Below are positions 37,085 to 52,008 of a stretch of 64,000 nucleotides of DNA, in pieces. This DNA comes from Tillus elongatus (taxonomy: Eukaryota; Arthropoda; Insecta; Coleoptera; Cleridae): assembly GCA_964006375.1 (NCBI GenBank), contig OZ023267.1:31725094-31789093 (forward strand), in the 5' to 3' direction. The translations under genes were made by a program, and so were the position numbers. Within the stretch, counting starts at the first letter, position 1. Each line of letters starts with the position of its first letter. The notes beneath the pieces are model-generated. The model did no database searches and was not told the origin of the DNA. It worked only from the letters and a program-made list of their open reading frames with translations.

Positions 37085-38065
37085 CGCTCCCTCGGGACTC
37101 GTCCGCGGCTTTGTCGCCCCGATAGCAGGAACAGTCTATTAGTGCATATATTTTTCCCTGAAAACAGCATACATCCATCCCGGTACTTCTCCCGGTTTTT
37201 CATTCCATCGTTTTTCCAGTTCATGCTTTCGGGCGAAAAATTTTAATTGGTTTTTGGTCGCCCTCTTTCCATCACTCGCTGTCTCCTCGATAGATAGTTT
37301 CACGCCTGGTCAGGCGGTTACCTATTGGGTTTTCATATTAAATATAGATTCCCCTACATCAAGCAGCCAGCTTGAATTTTTGGTTCTGACTTATCAGCTA
37401 ATTGACCCGTCATTCTATGAAGACTCAGCCTTCTTCTGCCATGATCTCAATTTGAAGTGGTAAGATGTTTAGAACTATCTCCATCGCCGGTATAAAAGTG
37501 GTTTTTGCTGTCCCTATATTTATAAACAAAAAAGTTTGTGTATCTTGCTTATTCCATTATGTTGCCTCTTGTATGACCACTGGCCACCATACCGAACGGC
37601 GTACGTTATAGCTGGTTATACCGACCTGGTATATAGCCGGTGTACCATCAAGGGTTCAAAATCACAATTTTTGTCGTACATTTGTTCGACCGTCATGAGC
37701 GTTGTAACCAATCTTTTGACAGTTTTCTCTATATGCTGATTCCAGGTAAGTTATTAGACTAGGATGACTCCTATATATTTTACATCTCCTGGTAGAGGAA
37801 TTTGATCATCCTGCAGAAACAGAGGACTTATTCCATCTACGTTTTCTTCTCGTCAACACTGGCTTTGCAGTATTGATTTCCCTCCTCGGTGGTCCATTAA
37901 GGATTAGGCCGGGTTGTGTGTCTTCTCGAATAGTCTCGGTGAATGTTCCTCTGACTGAAATAACCTGATCTTCCGCATAGCCTCTGGGGTTAAACGCCTC
38001 GTCACTGAGTTTTTTTAGCAGCCTGTTAAATATCAGCCTCTAAAACTGTGGTATACGGTACTGCG
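37085..38065 (-). pseudogene. R1/I-like LINE, YADD to 3' end, minus strand
   Basis: On the minus strand the sequence begins near 38065 with a GYAEDQVISVRG block (altered YADD) and continues with LFLQDDQIPLPGDVKYIGV, LTWNQHIEKTVKRL and YTR-V-PAITYAVR, the RT connection region of R1/I-group LINEs. Stops multiply downstream. It ends with a GC-rich 3' UTR (37090-37130) matching 11391-11432 in reverse, which fixes the element's orientation and 3' end. Confidence 0.75.
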
Positions 38066-38900
38066 ATACGTCCCCTGCAGCAGGGCTTCCCCAACTAATT
38101 TTTTGTATACCACCCTACCTTTCAGCTTACAAACCATCCATCTGCACAAAATCTACTCCACGCAAAGGTTCCTTGTGGCCCTGTTGATTGGAGGCGAGTA
38201 CATTTGCTTAGGTTTCATCAAAATTTAAATGTGGAGATGTCTTCAGTAGTTAATCTTTTCCAAACTTGATAATAATAATTAATTACCTACAGTCTCCGCT
38301 AAAAAAAAATTAACCTGAAGTTCTCGCGCGCGAAAAACTAAGTCAATTAATTCAACGAGATGCTACCTTAGTCAGAAACTACACATATTTTTCGTTGTTG
38401 TAGTGCACCTAATTAAAAGTGTCTTTTTTAAAACAGTTTTTTCACATATCGTTTTATTTATCACTGCGTACTTGACATTTATCGCATATGCCAGTACAAT
38501 ATAAAATTGGCCATGGTTATTTTAAAGAGGGCACGTGAGAAGAGAATATCATGCACATGAAGGCATGACGTCTAAGGATTCCTCATCTGACAACAATATA
38601 TGCTAAGTGACGTTCGAATAAAGAAGGCACTTCTGCTGAATTATTTATGAATAGATAACATAATTGTGAAGTGAAATAGTGTGTGGTCGGGCCGTTAGGG
38701 GGCGCTTTATAAACGGCATCCTTCTGTGCGTATGCAGTATTGCCAACGCTGTGGATTTTCCGTGAGATTTCACATTTAAAAATAATTTTGTATGCCTGTT
38801 TGGTCACTGAATGTTTAAAAAGCTGCCACTCAGGATCTAAAGCCGTAACACAAGAGTTTTAAACAGGGAGAAATCTTAGAGATTCAAGCGTCTGTTTGCA
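38066..38900. other. AT-rich spacer, nothing recognised
   Basis: No domain or repeat could be supported. Confidence 0.4.
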
Positions 38901-38924
38901 TAATTGTGAGGACGATTTTATTAT

Positions 38925-39118
38925 CATGGATGGGAAAGAAAATTGCTGATCTTGTTTATGCGGTGCAACCAACCACTGCAGAGGACATGATTCTTAGAAT
39001 TAGGGAAACATTCAACTCCATAACACCAGCAATATTGCAAAATGTTAGAAACTCTCTTAGACGAAGGGTGCATTTATGTCTGAAGGAAACTGGACGTAAC
39101 TTCGAACATCTTCTTTAG
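38925..39118 (+). pseudogene. C-terminal fragment of a mariner-like transposase
   Basis: The final 65 codons of a DD41D-type transposase: GKKIADLVYAVQPTTAEDM, RIRETFNSITP and VRNSLRRRVHLCL before the stop. The layout equals the last 65 residues of the transposase at 25464-26522. The catalytic part is missing, so the copy is 5'-truncated. Confidence 0.75.
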
Positions 39119-40110
39119 TTTAGTTTCATTCATATTTGTTATCTCATTGTTTGTTGTAGTTGTTCCAATCGTTTCAAAAGTTTTCAAGTTAATTTTTTTA
39201 TTGTTATCAAATAGGTACTATGCAAAACCTTTATTTAACGTATTATCTTTAAACTTTATGATTATATTTTTCAGTAAACCGCTTAATAATGTTTAAGGGG
39301 TTTTATTTGGCATTGTAAAGTATTCAAAGTTCAACTAATTAGCTTATACTGGGTCTTTCTTAACTCCTACACACGAACAGCCGTATAATTGGTTCTAAAT
39401 TTGCTGTTACCTCATATATCTCAAAATGTTTTAAGTTTTTGTTAGGTATGCATACATAGGATGAAATGTAATGAAATTTCAAGTTCAACGATATAGTAAT
39501 ATACAGGGTGTTCCATTTCACAAAAAAATAGTTTCTGATTCTTGAAGTTGTCAGAAGTTTTGTGAACTCACTGTATATCCAGTCACGCTTTAGTGTAATT
39601 ATGATAATCACAATATTATTGCGCACCAGCTTTGCTAAAATGATGGTCCTTTCTCTATCACTTACCAAGATAGAGACTTGTAAAATAAAGACCGCAAAGG
39701 CCATTATTTTTGAAAAAGAAGAAATAACTCAAAAATTGATGGGTTTCCGCTCATACTACCGTACAAATTTTCAACGAAGAATTACTCTAGGAATCCGAAA
39801 ATGTGAAAATATATAGGGTGTTCGGTTTAAAATAACGAAGTTGATGAGTGACTAGCTCTAACGGGACACCCTGTGTATTCGGAAATAATTTTATGTTATG
39901 AAGTATATGCTGCCTAGCGATTCTCTGACGTGAAATCTTTGCCAATGCCATCAGTGTAAGCACAGTCTAGCTTTACCAGCGAAATCTCGCACCCTCTGTA
40001 TATATAAACGTTTTGCTAACAAAAAATGACATTTTCAGTATTTCTTGAAAATATTTAATGCTTACTTAACTTTTGAGATGAACAAATTAAAAAATCTAAA
40101 GTAAATGCTC
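39119..40110. other. AT-rich region with mariner-type tips
   Basis: ATACAGGGTGTTCCATTTC (39502) and ATATAGGGTGTTCGGTTT (39812), plus ACACCCTGTGTATTC (39868) and CACCCTCTGTATATA (39990), resemble tips of mariner-like inverted repeats. 39812-39880 could be a tiny solo-TIR or MITE remnant. No gene. Confidence 0.4.
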
Positions 40111-40137
40111 GAATAAGCTCACTTGGACTTCTATGCA

Positions 40138-41460
40138 TTATCGCATACATCTTCGCAGATTGTTCGTAACAGCCCGGTGGATTATTCTTCCTCTTGCTCG
40201 TAGAGTTGTGAATTTTAACAGTAACTTTTGTCGCAAAATGTTTATATCATTTGAAAAAGTATCCTTGAATAAGCGATTTTTCAAGAATTGCCATAAAATA
40301 TAATCCAGCGGGGACAAATCAGGACTTCTGGCAGGCCAGCGCACCACTCCATGGTTTCCAATCCATTGATTGGGAAATGTTTCATTAAGAAACTCGGTTA
40401 CTGCCCTTTCATTATGGGGTGGCGCACCATCCTGTTACCACCACAGCTGCCGCAGCATATTCAACGGTTCATCTTTAAGCGCATCGAATATCTAATTATG
40501 GATTAAATTAAGATACCGTTCAGTATTTAAGTTTCCATCATAAATAATTGGCCCTACGATTTTGGTTCGATACATTTCAACCCAAACATTGAATGATTTT
40601 CGTCCCTGTCTTCGAACTCGCCGATTTTGGTGCGGATTTTCTACTGCATAATAATGCTCATTGTTTCTGTTAAAAAGGCCGCTTGTGGAAAAATTACATT
40701 CATCTGTCCAGATGATTTTATTTAAGAAAACATCATCTTGTTGCATTTTTCCATCAAGCCAATTGCAGAATTCAAGCCTTCTGTCCCTGTCTCCTGGTCT
40801 TAGTTCTTGGCAAACATGAAGTTTATAGGGATGATACTTATGTTTTTTGAAAACCCTCTGAATTCGGCTTCTGGTCATATTCAGTTCTGAAGAAAATTGC
40901 CGTGTTGAACCACGAGGATTTTCCGTAACCTTTAACAAAACGTTTTGGTGAAATATTTTTGACATGTTATCGCAAAATATTATAGCAATAAAAGATTGCC
41001 TAGCATCATTTTATAACGAAACTTACAGCATTTAAAATAGCTTCTTCATCGTCAGCTTCCATTCGTTGCCCGTCGAATTTCTAGGTTTACCAAAACTACC
41101 AAAGAGACCTAAATTTCTGTCCAAATTGTTAAAATATAAATAATGAGGTTGTTGACGCTCGGGGTATTGCTCTAAATACCGTTCACATGAAATGTGCAAG
41201 TATCTGTTATTACTATAATAAATCCGAAGCATATCACGTTTCTCGAAATTGCAAAACACAATTTTTGCTCTCTTAATGTTTATTTTGAAAGTTAAATTGT
41301 CAAAAGTTCTTGTATCATATTATGACAAGCAAGCTTGATATTTCTAAATATTTTGCTGAGCATCAAATTACGCAACTTTGCCATAATTTACCCGACGTTG
41401 CTTCTCTTACAGTTTCCGAGATCCCAATGATGAGGCTGGAATTTGAGCCACCCTGTACAC
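40138..41460 (-). pseudogene. Mariner-like (DD41D-type) transposase, broken
   Basis: Minus-strand element. The right end at about 41400-41458 carries TCCGAGATCCCAATG and CCACCCTGTACA, a homologue of the TIR of the 24.9-kb element. Coding pieces in order are the N-terminal HTH (41259-41032, with YLEQYPERQQPHYLYF) and the HTH2 plus core start (40965-40492), with HQELRPGD-like residues and IIWTDEC (first Asp). A disrupted middle follows, with a QDGAPPHN-like region near 40440-40400, and then WPARSPDLSPLDYILW (third Asp) at 40347-40138. Stops and frameshifts separate the parts. I could not find the left inverted repeat, so the 3' side may be truncated. Confidence 0.85.
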
Positions 41461-42245
41461 TTCGGCTGCAACGTCAAGTTGAAAAGATTTTACAAATCTT
41501 AAAGCTAGGTCGCGTGTGACAAATAGAAAAGAAATAGTATTTTATTTCAAAGGCTAATGATACTAGTGGTGATGATCATACTTATTAGCCTGACTCTTTC
41601 GCAATCGGCAACACAGCACTATTTTCTCCCTGTAGCTCAGTGCTGCCAATATAACGGGTAAATGTACGTCACGCGCGGCCTCTTCGCTTCGGCTATTCCC
41701 AAATGACTAGTTCATTTGAAATTTTGATATGCAGACAGAATGAAACGTGTTTATTTGTAGATTTAAATATATAAAGTATGTGTAATTCGATGAAAAGGAG
41801 AAACAGGCGTTTGGGAAGCATGTCACGGACTCAGGATCCGATAACAAATAAAATATAGTCAGAACGTGGTGACCTCAGCTATAACTCACACATATACAGG
41901 AGCTACGTGCAAAATATGGATACTTAAGACCGTTCCAAATTGCCTATTTTGATTTTTGCGCCTTCTTTATTCCATTCATCCATCATCTGTGTGTATTCAT
42001 TTTATGCCTTTCCATGCGTTCATGGCGATGATCGTAAACTTTTCTGGATTCAACTGCTTTGACTATTTCTTTCAATACAAAAGAATTGATTGTACGAATA
42101 CATTCTAATTGCGTTTATCATTTTAGGCGCCAAATGTCACACAGTTAATCAATTGTTCACTTAAATACACACCTAGAGGCTTTTCTTATGGCCATACAAA
42201 AACATGCATAGCTTTATTTGGTATACAGTGGTCTCACCAAGATAC
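41461..42245. other. AT-rich spacer, nothing recognised
   Basis: A small GC-richer patch lies at 41630-41700, without identifiable content. Confidence 0.35.
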
Positions 42246-42252
42246 GAGAGCT

Positions 42253-42400
42253 TTAATAATAATAATGATGATAATAATCTTTATTGATTCCTTAAGTACC
42301 CAGATGGGTGTCGAACACGTCGATAGGTATACAATACAATAGTCTGCTCAGCAAACAATAATGCAAGAGAATAAAAGATAATACACAATAAAATAAAAAT
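42253..42400 (-). repeat. Probable LINE 3' tail, minus strand
   Basis: On the minus strand it reads GACACCCATCTGGGTACTTA, then AATCAATAAAGATTATTATC and an (ATT)n-like run, the usual form of a LINE 3' end with a polyadenylation-like signal and microsatellite tail. The body is absent, so it is a very short 5'-truncated insertion. Confidence 0.5.
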
Positions 42401-43420
42401 GCAGCAGTTGAGGCGGTTTTAAACCTCTCTTTATATTTCTAACAGCTTGTTAACTCCAGGGGTGAAAAACATAGTTAATATATGGACATAATACTCACTT
42501 GTGAACACTCTGTAGCTTATAGTTTGCACGTTTTGGAAAATAAATAGTTTGCTTATAATGCACACTTGTAAAACCTTGGAAAAGTGCCAATTATACTTTC
42601 ACTTTTATTGTAGTTTAAGGTTTCATACAAATAAACAACCCTCTTTTTCTAATTTTACTTGTAAAGAATTAACCTAAGTCCAAAACAGTAAACGAGTTTA
42701 TATTTGAGGTTTTGTTTACATTTTTAATAGTAGCAATTGCCCCTCGGTATGTACTGTTTCATTCTTTCTCATGATAATCCATGTTTTTCTATCTCACTCT
42801 TTAGTGTATAGTGTCATCTTTTTCATTCTCTCTTTCTATCAGATATAATTTCTGAAATTAATAAAATTCATTTTTAAAGAAAATCTTAACATCTCTCTTA
42901 TAACTTCTTATCACATTCCAACAAGTTTTTGTTGTTTGGTTAAAGATTAATATTCGTATGAAATTATGATTTATTAAGATTCGAGTTACTGAACAATAAA
43001 GTTGTAGCAGTAAAAGGTGTTTAAAAATTGCCTTCAGCTATATACTGGATATTTAGCCTACAGCTTGCAAAAGTGGTTTTAAAGAACAGTGTTTGTTGTG
43101 TATTAAATTCCACATCAATTTTATTGAGAAATAAGTCAGTACGAATCACTATTTATATTTTTGTGAGAAAAGAAACCTCATCTATTGGGTAAGCTTCTAT
43201 TATTTATTTATTAAATTTTCTGTACATTCATTCTGTCTGATAATAATTCAAGTAAGTAGTACCTGCTGAGAGAGATATTTGTTCATTGTAGGGTTTCTTG
43301 TTTGGGTCTGAAATCTTCTGGAGTTTTCTGCTTGTTGTGTGTAATCGTCCGAAGCTGTACCTGTCGAGGTATCAGGCAGTCATCAACTTTACCTAACCTG
43401 TAATGAAGATTAAAAAAAAA
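42400..43420 (+). repeat. Dispersed repeat X (inverted homologue of 9.4-10.3 kb)
   Basis: See the partner at 9420-10330. The second half overlaps the 699-bp tandem duplication. Contains a CT-rich tract (42760-42840). No coding potential. Confidence 0.7.
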
Positions 43421-44337
43421 AAGAAAACGTAAAACAATATTTCCAAAACTAGTCTGTACGCATAAGAAGTTGTTCAATTTGAAAAAATTAATTTACGAGA
43501 GTTTGAATTTTTTCAAATTCAGTTACCGTTTGAGAGCGCTCTTTATACGGCATCTCGATTTTTTTCGACGAATAATATAAACTAAAACCTCTCTGAATGC
43601 GCCACTTTAATGAGACTCTCCTGTCTATTGGTAAAAACATAAAGATTAATATTCGTATGAAATTATGATTTATTAAGATTCGAGTTACTGAACAATAAAG
43701 TTGTAGCAGTAAAAGGTGTTTAAAAATTGCCTTCAGCTATATACTGGATACTTAGCCTACAGCTTGCAAAAGTGGTTTTAAAGAACAGTGTTTGTTGTTT
43801 ATTAAATTCCACATCAATTTTATTGAGAAATAAGTCAGTACGAATCACTATTTCTATTTTTGTGAGAAAAGAAACCTTATCTATTGGGTAAGCTTCTATT
43901 ATTTATTTATTAAATTTTCTCTACATTTATTCTGTCTGATAATAATTCAAGTAAGTAGTACCTGCTGAGAGAGATATTTGTTCATTGTAGGGTTTCTTGT
44001 TTGGGTCTGAAATCTTCTGGAGTTTTCTGCTTGTTGTGTGTAATCGTCAGAAGCTGTACCTGTCGAGGTATCAGGCAGTCATCAAATTTACCTAACCTGT
44101 AATGAAGATTAAAAGAAAAGAAAATGTAAAACAATATTTCCAAAACTAATCTGTACGCATAAGAAGTTGTTCAATTTGAAAAAAAAAGATTTACGAGAGT
44201 TTGAATTTTTTCAAATTCAGTCACCGTTTGAGAGCGCTCTTTATACGGCATCTCGATTTTTTCGACGAATAATATAAACTAAAACCTCTCTGAATGCGCC
44301 ACTTTAATGAGACTCTCCTGTCTATTGGTAAAAACGT
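42942..44337. repeat. 699-bp tandem duplication
   Basis: Copy one is 42942-43640 and copy two 43641-44337, starting at AAAGATTAATATTCGTATGA and ending at GTCTATTGGTAAAAAC. Identity by eye is about 97%, with a few substitutions and homopolymer indels, so the duplication is recent relative to the diverged parent repeat. Confidence 0.95.
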
Positions 44338-44459
44338 AATATAATTTTTGATCTGTGCCAAAAATGTGAAAGGTTGCAAAACAATTGAAATAACTCAAAA
44401 ACGATGAACGCTATCGATTTTTTTCGCTACAAGCATGCATTATAATACATAAAAAAGCA

Positions 44460-45150
44460 ATAATGGAATAATATAAGGGGTGTTCGAAACAAAGAAGGAA
44501 ATGTTATCACCAACGACTTATCGCCCAGCCTGTGATCGTGGAAATAATTTTGTAAGATGCAGCTCAATACTACCTATAATTAACGTGAAATATTTTTCAC
44601 GTCTCTTGTATAATTAAGTTTTACCGCAGAAATGCATCATCCTGTATATATGAGAATAGATAAAAACTAAAAATAACCCCGGATATGGGTTCAGCGGGGC
44701 GTAATTCGCCATCTTTTGAAGAAAACTTTAAAAATTCAAAAGTTTCGGTCTCCTTATAACCGACTTTTTTCTTAGAAAATTCGCTAAAAAATATAGAAAA
44801 TTAAACTATAAGCTCTAAAACTAAAACTATTGCCAAAACAGAGAAAGGGTCTATTTAGAATTAATTTTCTGGCTATATTTCAGTAAAAAGACAATGACCG
44901 CAGGGTTTGTAAAACACCTTTCTTTGAGATATTTTCTCTCGGTAGCCCGTATTGGTTTCAGAATCTTTGTCTAAATGTTGCCAATTTGGAAGTTTCAAAT
45001 CACGACTGTGACGAGGAAATCACAAAAAAATATTTCTTAAATGCCTATAACTTTTTTGTCTTTTAACTTGCAGATCTAAATTTTGGTACGTAATATACTT
45101 TTTATCATATAAACCAAATTCGTTTGCCCTAAAAAACCGGGGCCGATTTT
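44460..45150. repeat. Dispersed repeat R fragment without MITE
   Basis: Contains ACGACTTATCGCCCAGCCTG, AAGATGCAGCTCAA, CCTGTATATATGAGAATAG, CCCCGGATATGGGTTC and CTAAATTTTGGTACG in the order found in the 2.9-kb units. It lacks the MITE and the (TA)n core. Confidence 0.7.

Positions 45151-49651
<4,501 letters not shown>

Positions 49652-49721
<70 letters not shown>
49652..49721. repeat. (TA)n microsatellite
   Basis: About 68 bp of TA directly abutting the right end of the mariner-like element. Confidence 0.97.
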
Positions 49722-49723
<2 letters not shown>

Positions 49724-50489
49724 TCAAATGGACCTTGTATATGTGTTCTAGGGGCACTAATTAGCGCTTATTTGAAAAAAACCGAAAGTCTTACCGTTGT
49801 TAGCTCTCTATTAGTGAATTTTCTTTATGTAAATTCACTAAAAGAAACAAACGTCACATTAACCACTTTTAACTAAACGTTTAACAAAGCAATTGCATAT
49901 AAGACCCTGTATAGTTAATCAGAAAGGAGCTCATTCATATTGTCAACTACTGTTTATTTATCTATGTTTTCTCAGAGTAGCTGACTACAAACGAGCCACC
50001 TTGTCCACTGTTTACTAATAATCATTTTGTGCATACAGACACTTTATTTTAGCGCACAAAGTGAGATGCAGTAGCACAGTCTTGCAGACAAACCCCCTGA
50101 AAGCATACATTTTCCAGTATTATGCCTCGCAACCACCGTATAAAGACCGAGAGGAATTCAAGTTTCATGAACACGCAAAAAGAACCTTAACAATAGAGTG
50201 CAGCCATGTGTCAAACTGGTGCCTTGAATGAATTATTATTCAAATCCTCTGGCAAACTAATTGCAGTAAACAAGAAGAGGTCGGCAAAGTCCTAACAATC
50301 CACACTCACAATACCGAAAGTCGCACAAGAATAAATTACAACATAGAGTTGCTCAGGCTAGCATCTCTTGCATACCAAATCTCTGTTAGTAGTATAAACA
50401 TATTACACACAATCGCACAGCGGTTTTATTTCATGCTTGTGACTTTATAACGACTTCAAACAAACAGAGGAGAAGGCTTCGTTATAACA
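49722..50489. repeat. Dispersed repeat R fragment and spacer
   Basis: 49722-49860 matches the segment that follows (TA)n in repeat R (GTTCTAGGGGCACTAATTAG, CGCTTATTTGAA, TTAGTGAATTTTC). The rest to 50489 shows nothing recognisable. Confidence 0.55.
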
Positions 50490-50842
50490 AACGTTTTCCA
50501 TTCACTGTGTGGTCTTAGGGTTCTATTGAAACTAAGACAAAGCCGCGCTCGATGTCTAATTGAGTTAATGTAGGCATTAGGCAGAGGCATTCGTCAGGCT
50601 TAAAAGTGTTTGTTATATTAATGCAGCACTATTTACATTGAATTAAGACATTTAAACTACCAATTACAATACGCAAATATATCACAGAAATATGTAGGTA
50701 GGTGTTGGCAGCGGACCCTAAAATTGACGACGGGGTTGAGAATGCAAGAATTGAGGTATAATTTAACGGTAGAGGTTTATGCACGCGTGAATCGATACAT
50801 AGATATTAATATTACTAAAACAAATAAGTTAACAAAAAGTCT

Positions 50843-51136
50843 GGACGCAGCAAGTGCGTTATGGAAGGGAATTTTTGTAAAAATGTTTTTAATAGCAAAT
50901 ATGTCATTTTAATGCAAGCAGTCATCAATTTGGTTAGCAGTATAACCTATATAGTAGAAACAATGTGCCATATATAATCAAAATAACTTATTGCTTGAAT
51001 CTGTAAAAAAAATTCCGAAAATAAACTTAAAATGTTGGTTTCCTAGCCAACAAACCTTAGATTAATAGCAAATTGAGTTATTGAAATTTGAAGCATTTAA
51101 TGAAAATTTGATATCAAAACGCACTTACTGCGTCAC
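50843..51136 (+). mobile_element. MITE (GCAGCAAGTGCG family) in unit A
   Basis: Left end GGACGCAGCAAGTGCGTTAT, right end AACGCACTTACTGCGTCAC; same internal sequence as 16347-16659. Confidence 0.8.
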
Positions 51137-51774
51137 GATTTTTTTTTTTCTTAAAAACATATTTCGACAAACAATGCAATAAATAAGTGTGTTCGAAACA
51201 GAAATTGTATGATCACAAACGACTTATGGGCCAGCCTGTGATTGTCAAAATAATTTTATAAGATGCAGCTCAAGATACCCTATAATTGGATTATACAATG
51301 TTTTCTCGTCTCTTGTATAATAATAATTATATTGTGTTTTATCCTAGAAATGCGTCACTCTGTATATATGTAAACAGATAAAAACTGAATGTAAACCCGG
51401 TTATGGATTCTAGTTTGCGGTCATTTGAAGAAATATTTTTAAAATTCTAAAGTCGCGGTCTCCTCATTAACGGATTTTTTCTACGAAAATTAGCTAAAAA
51501 TTATAGACCGTTAAACCATAAACTTAGCTAAGACTACCGCCAAAGCATCGGAAAAAGGATCTATTTGAAATGAATTTTCTGAAAATATTTTAGAAAAATG
51601 AAGGACAATGACAGTTAAAGCTAAAACACAAAGGTTTTCAGAACACTCTTCTTGTGACATTTTTCCTACATAATTCGTATTTGTTTCAGGTTCTTTGCCT
51701 AAATGTTGCCCAAATTGACGTTTAAAATCTTTTAGAATGTTGCACTAGACTGTAATCGCTTTTAAATATACACT

Positions 51775-51932
51775 TTATTTGTCTGCTGTACTTTTTGTGA
51801 TTTTTTATTGGTTCGCACTGCAGTTTCGAACCATGCCGGTTGATCATCGGTAGCGTGCTGATAATGAACCGGGACGATTCGAAACTGCAGTCCACGCAAA
51901 CCATTAAAAAATCACAAAAAGTACAGCAAACA

Positions 51933-51937
<5 letters not shown>
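51775..51937. repeat. Hairpin of about 58-bp arms
   Basis: Arms 51775-51830 and 51878-51937 are inverted copies (CTGTACTTTTTGTGATTTTT against its complement, and CTGCAGTTTCGAA against TTCGAAACTGCAG) with a small indel. The 47-bp loop is GC-richer. Could be a small foldback MITE whose outer end touches (TA)n. Confidence 0.85.

Positions 51938-52005
<68 letters not shown>
51937..52005. repeat. (TA)n microsatellite
   Basis: Left half of a TA array interrupted by the pogo-like element. Confidence 0.97.

Positions 52006-52008
<3 letters not shown>

Noticed and set aside
38906..39118. Independent small gene
   Set aside because: The residues match the C-terminus of mariner-like transposases in this window; it is a truncated transposon.
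50724..50760. Hammerhead-like ATTGACGACGGGG in the 2.9-kb units
   Set aside because: Lacks CUGA, a stem II and a GAAA box; only a superficial resemblance.
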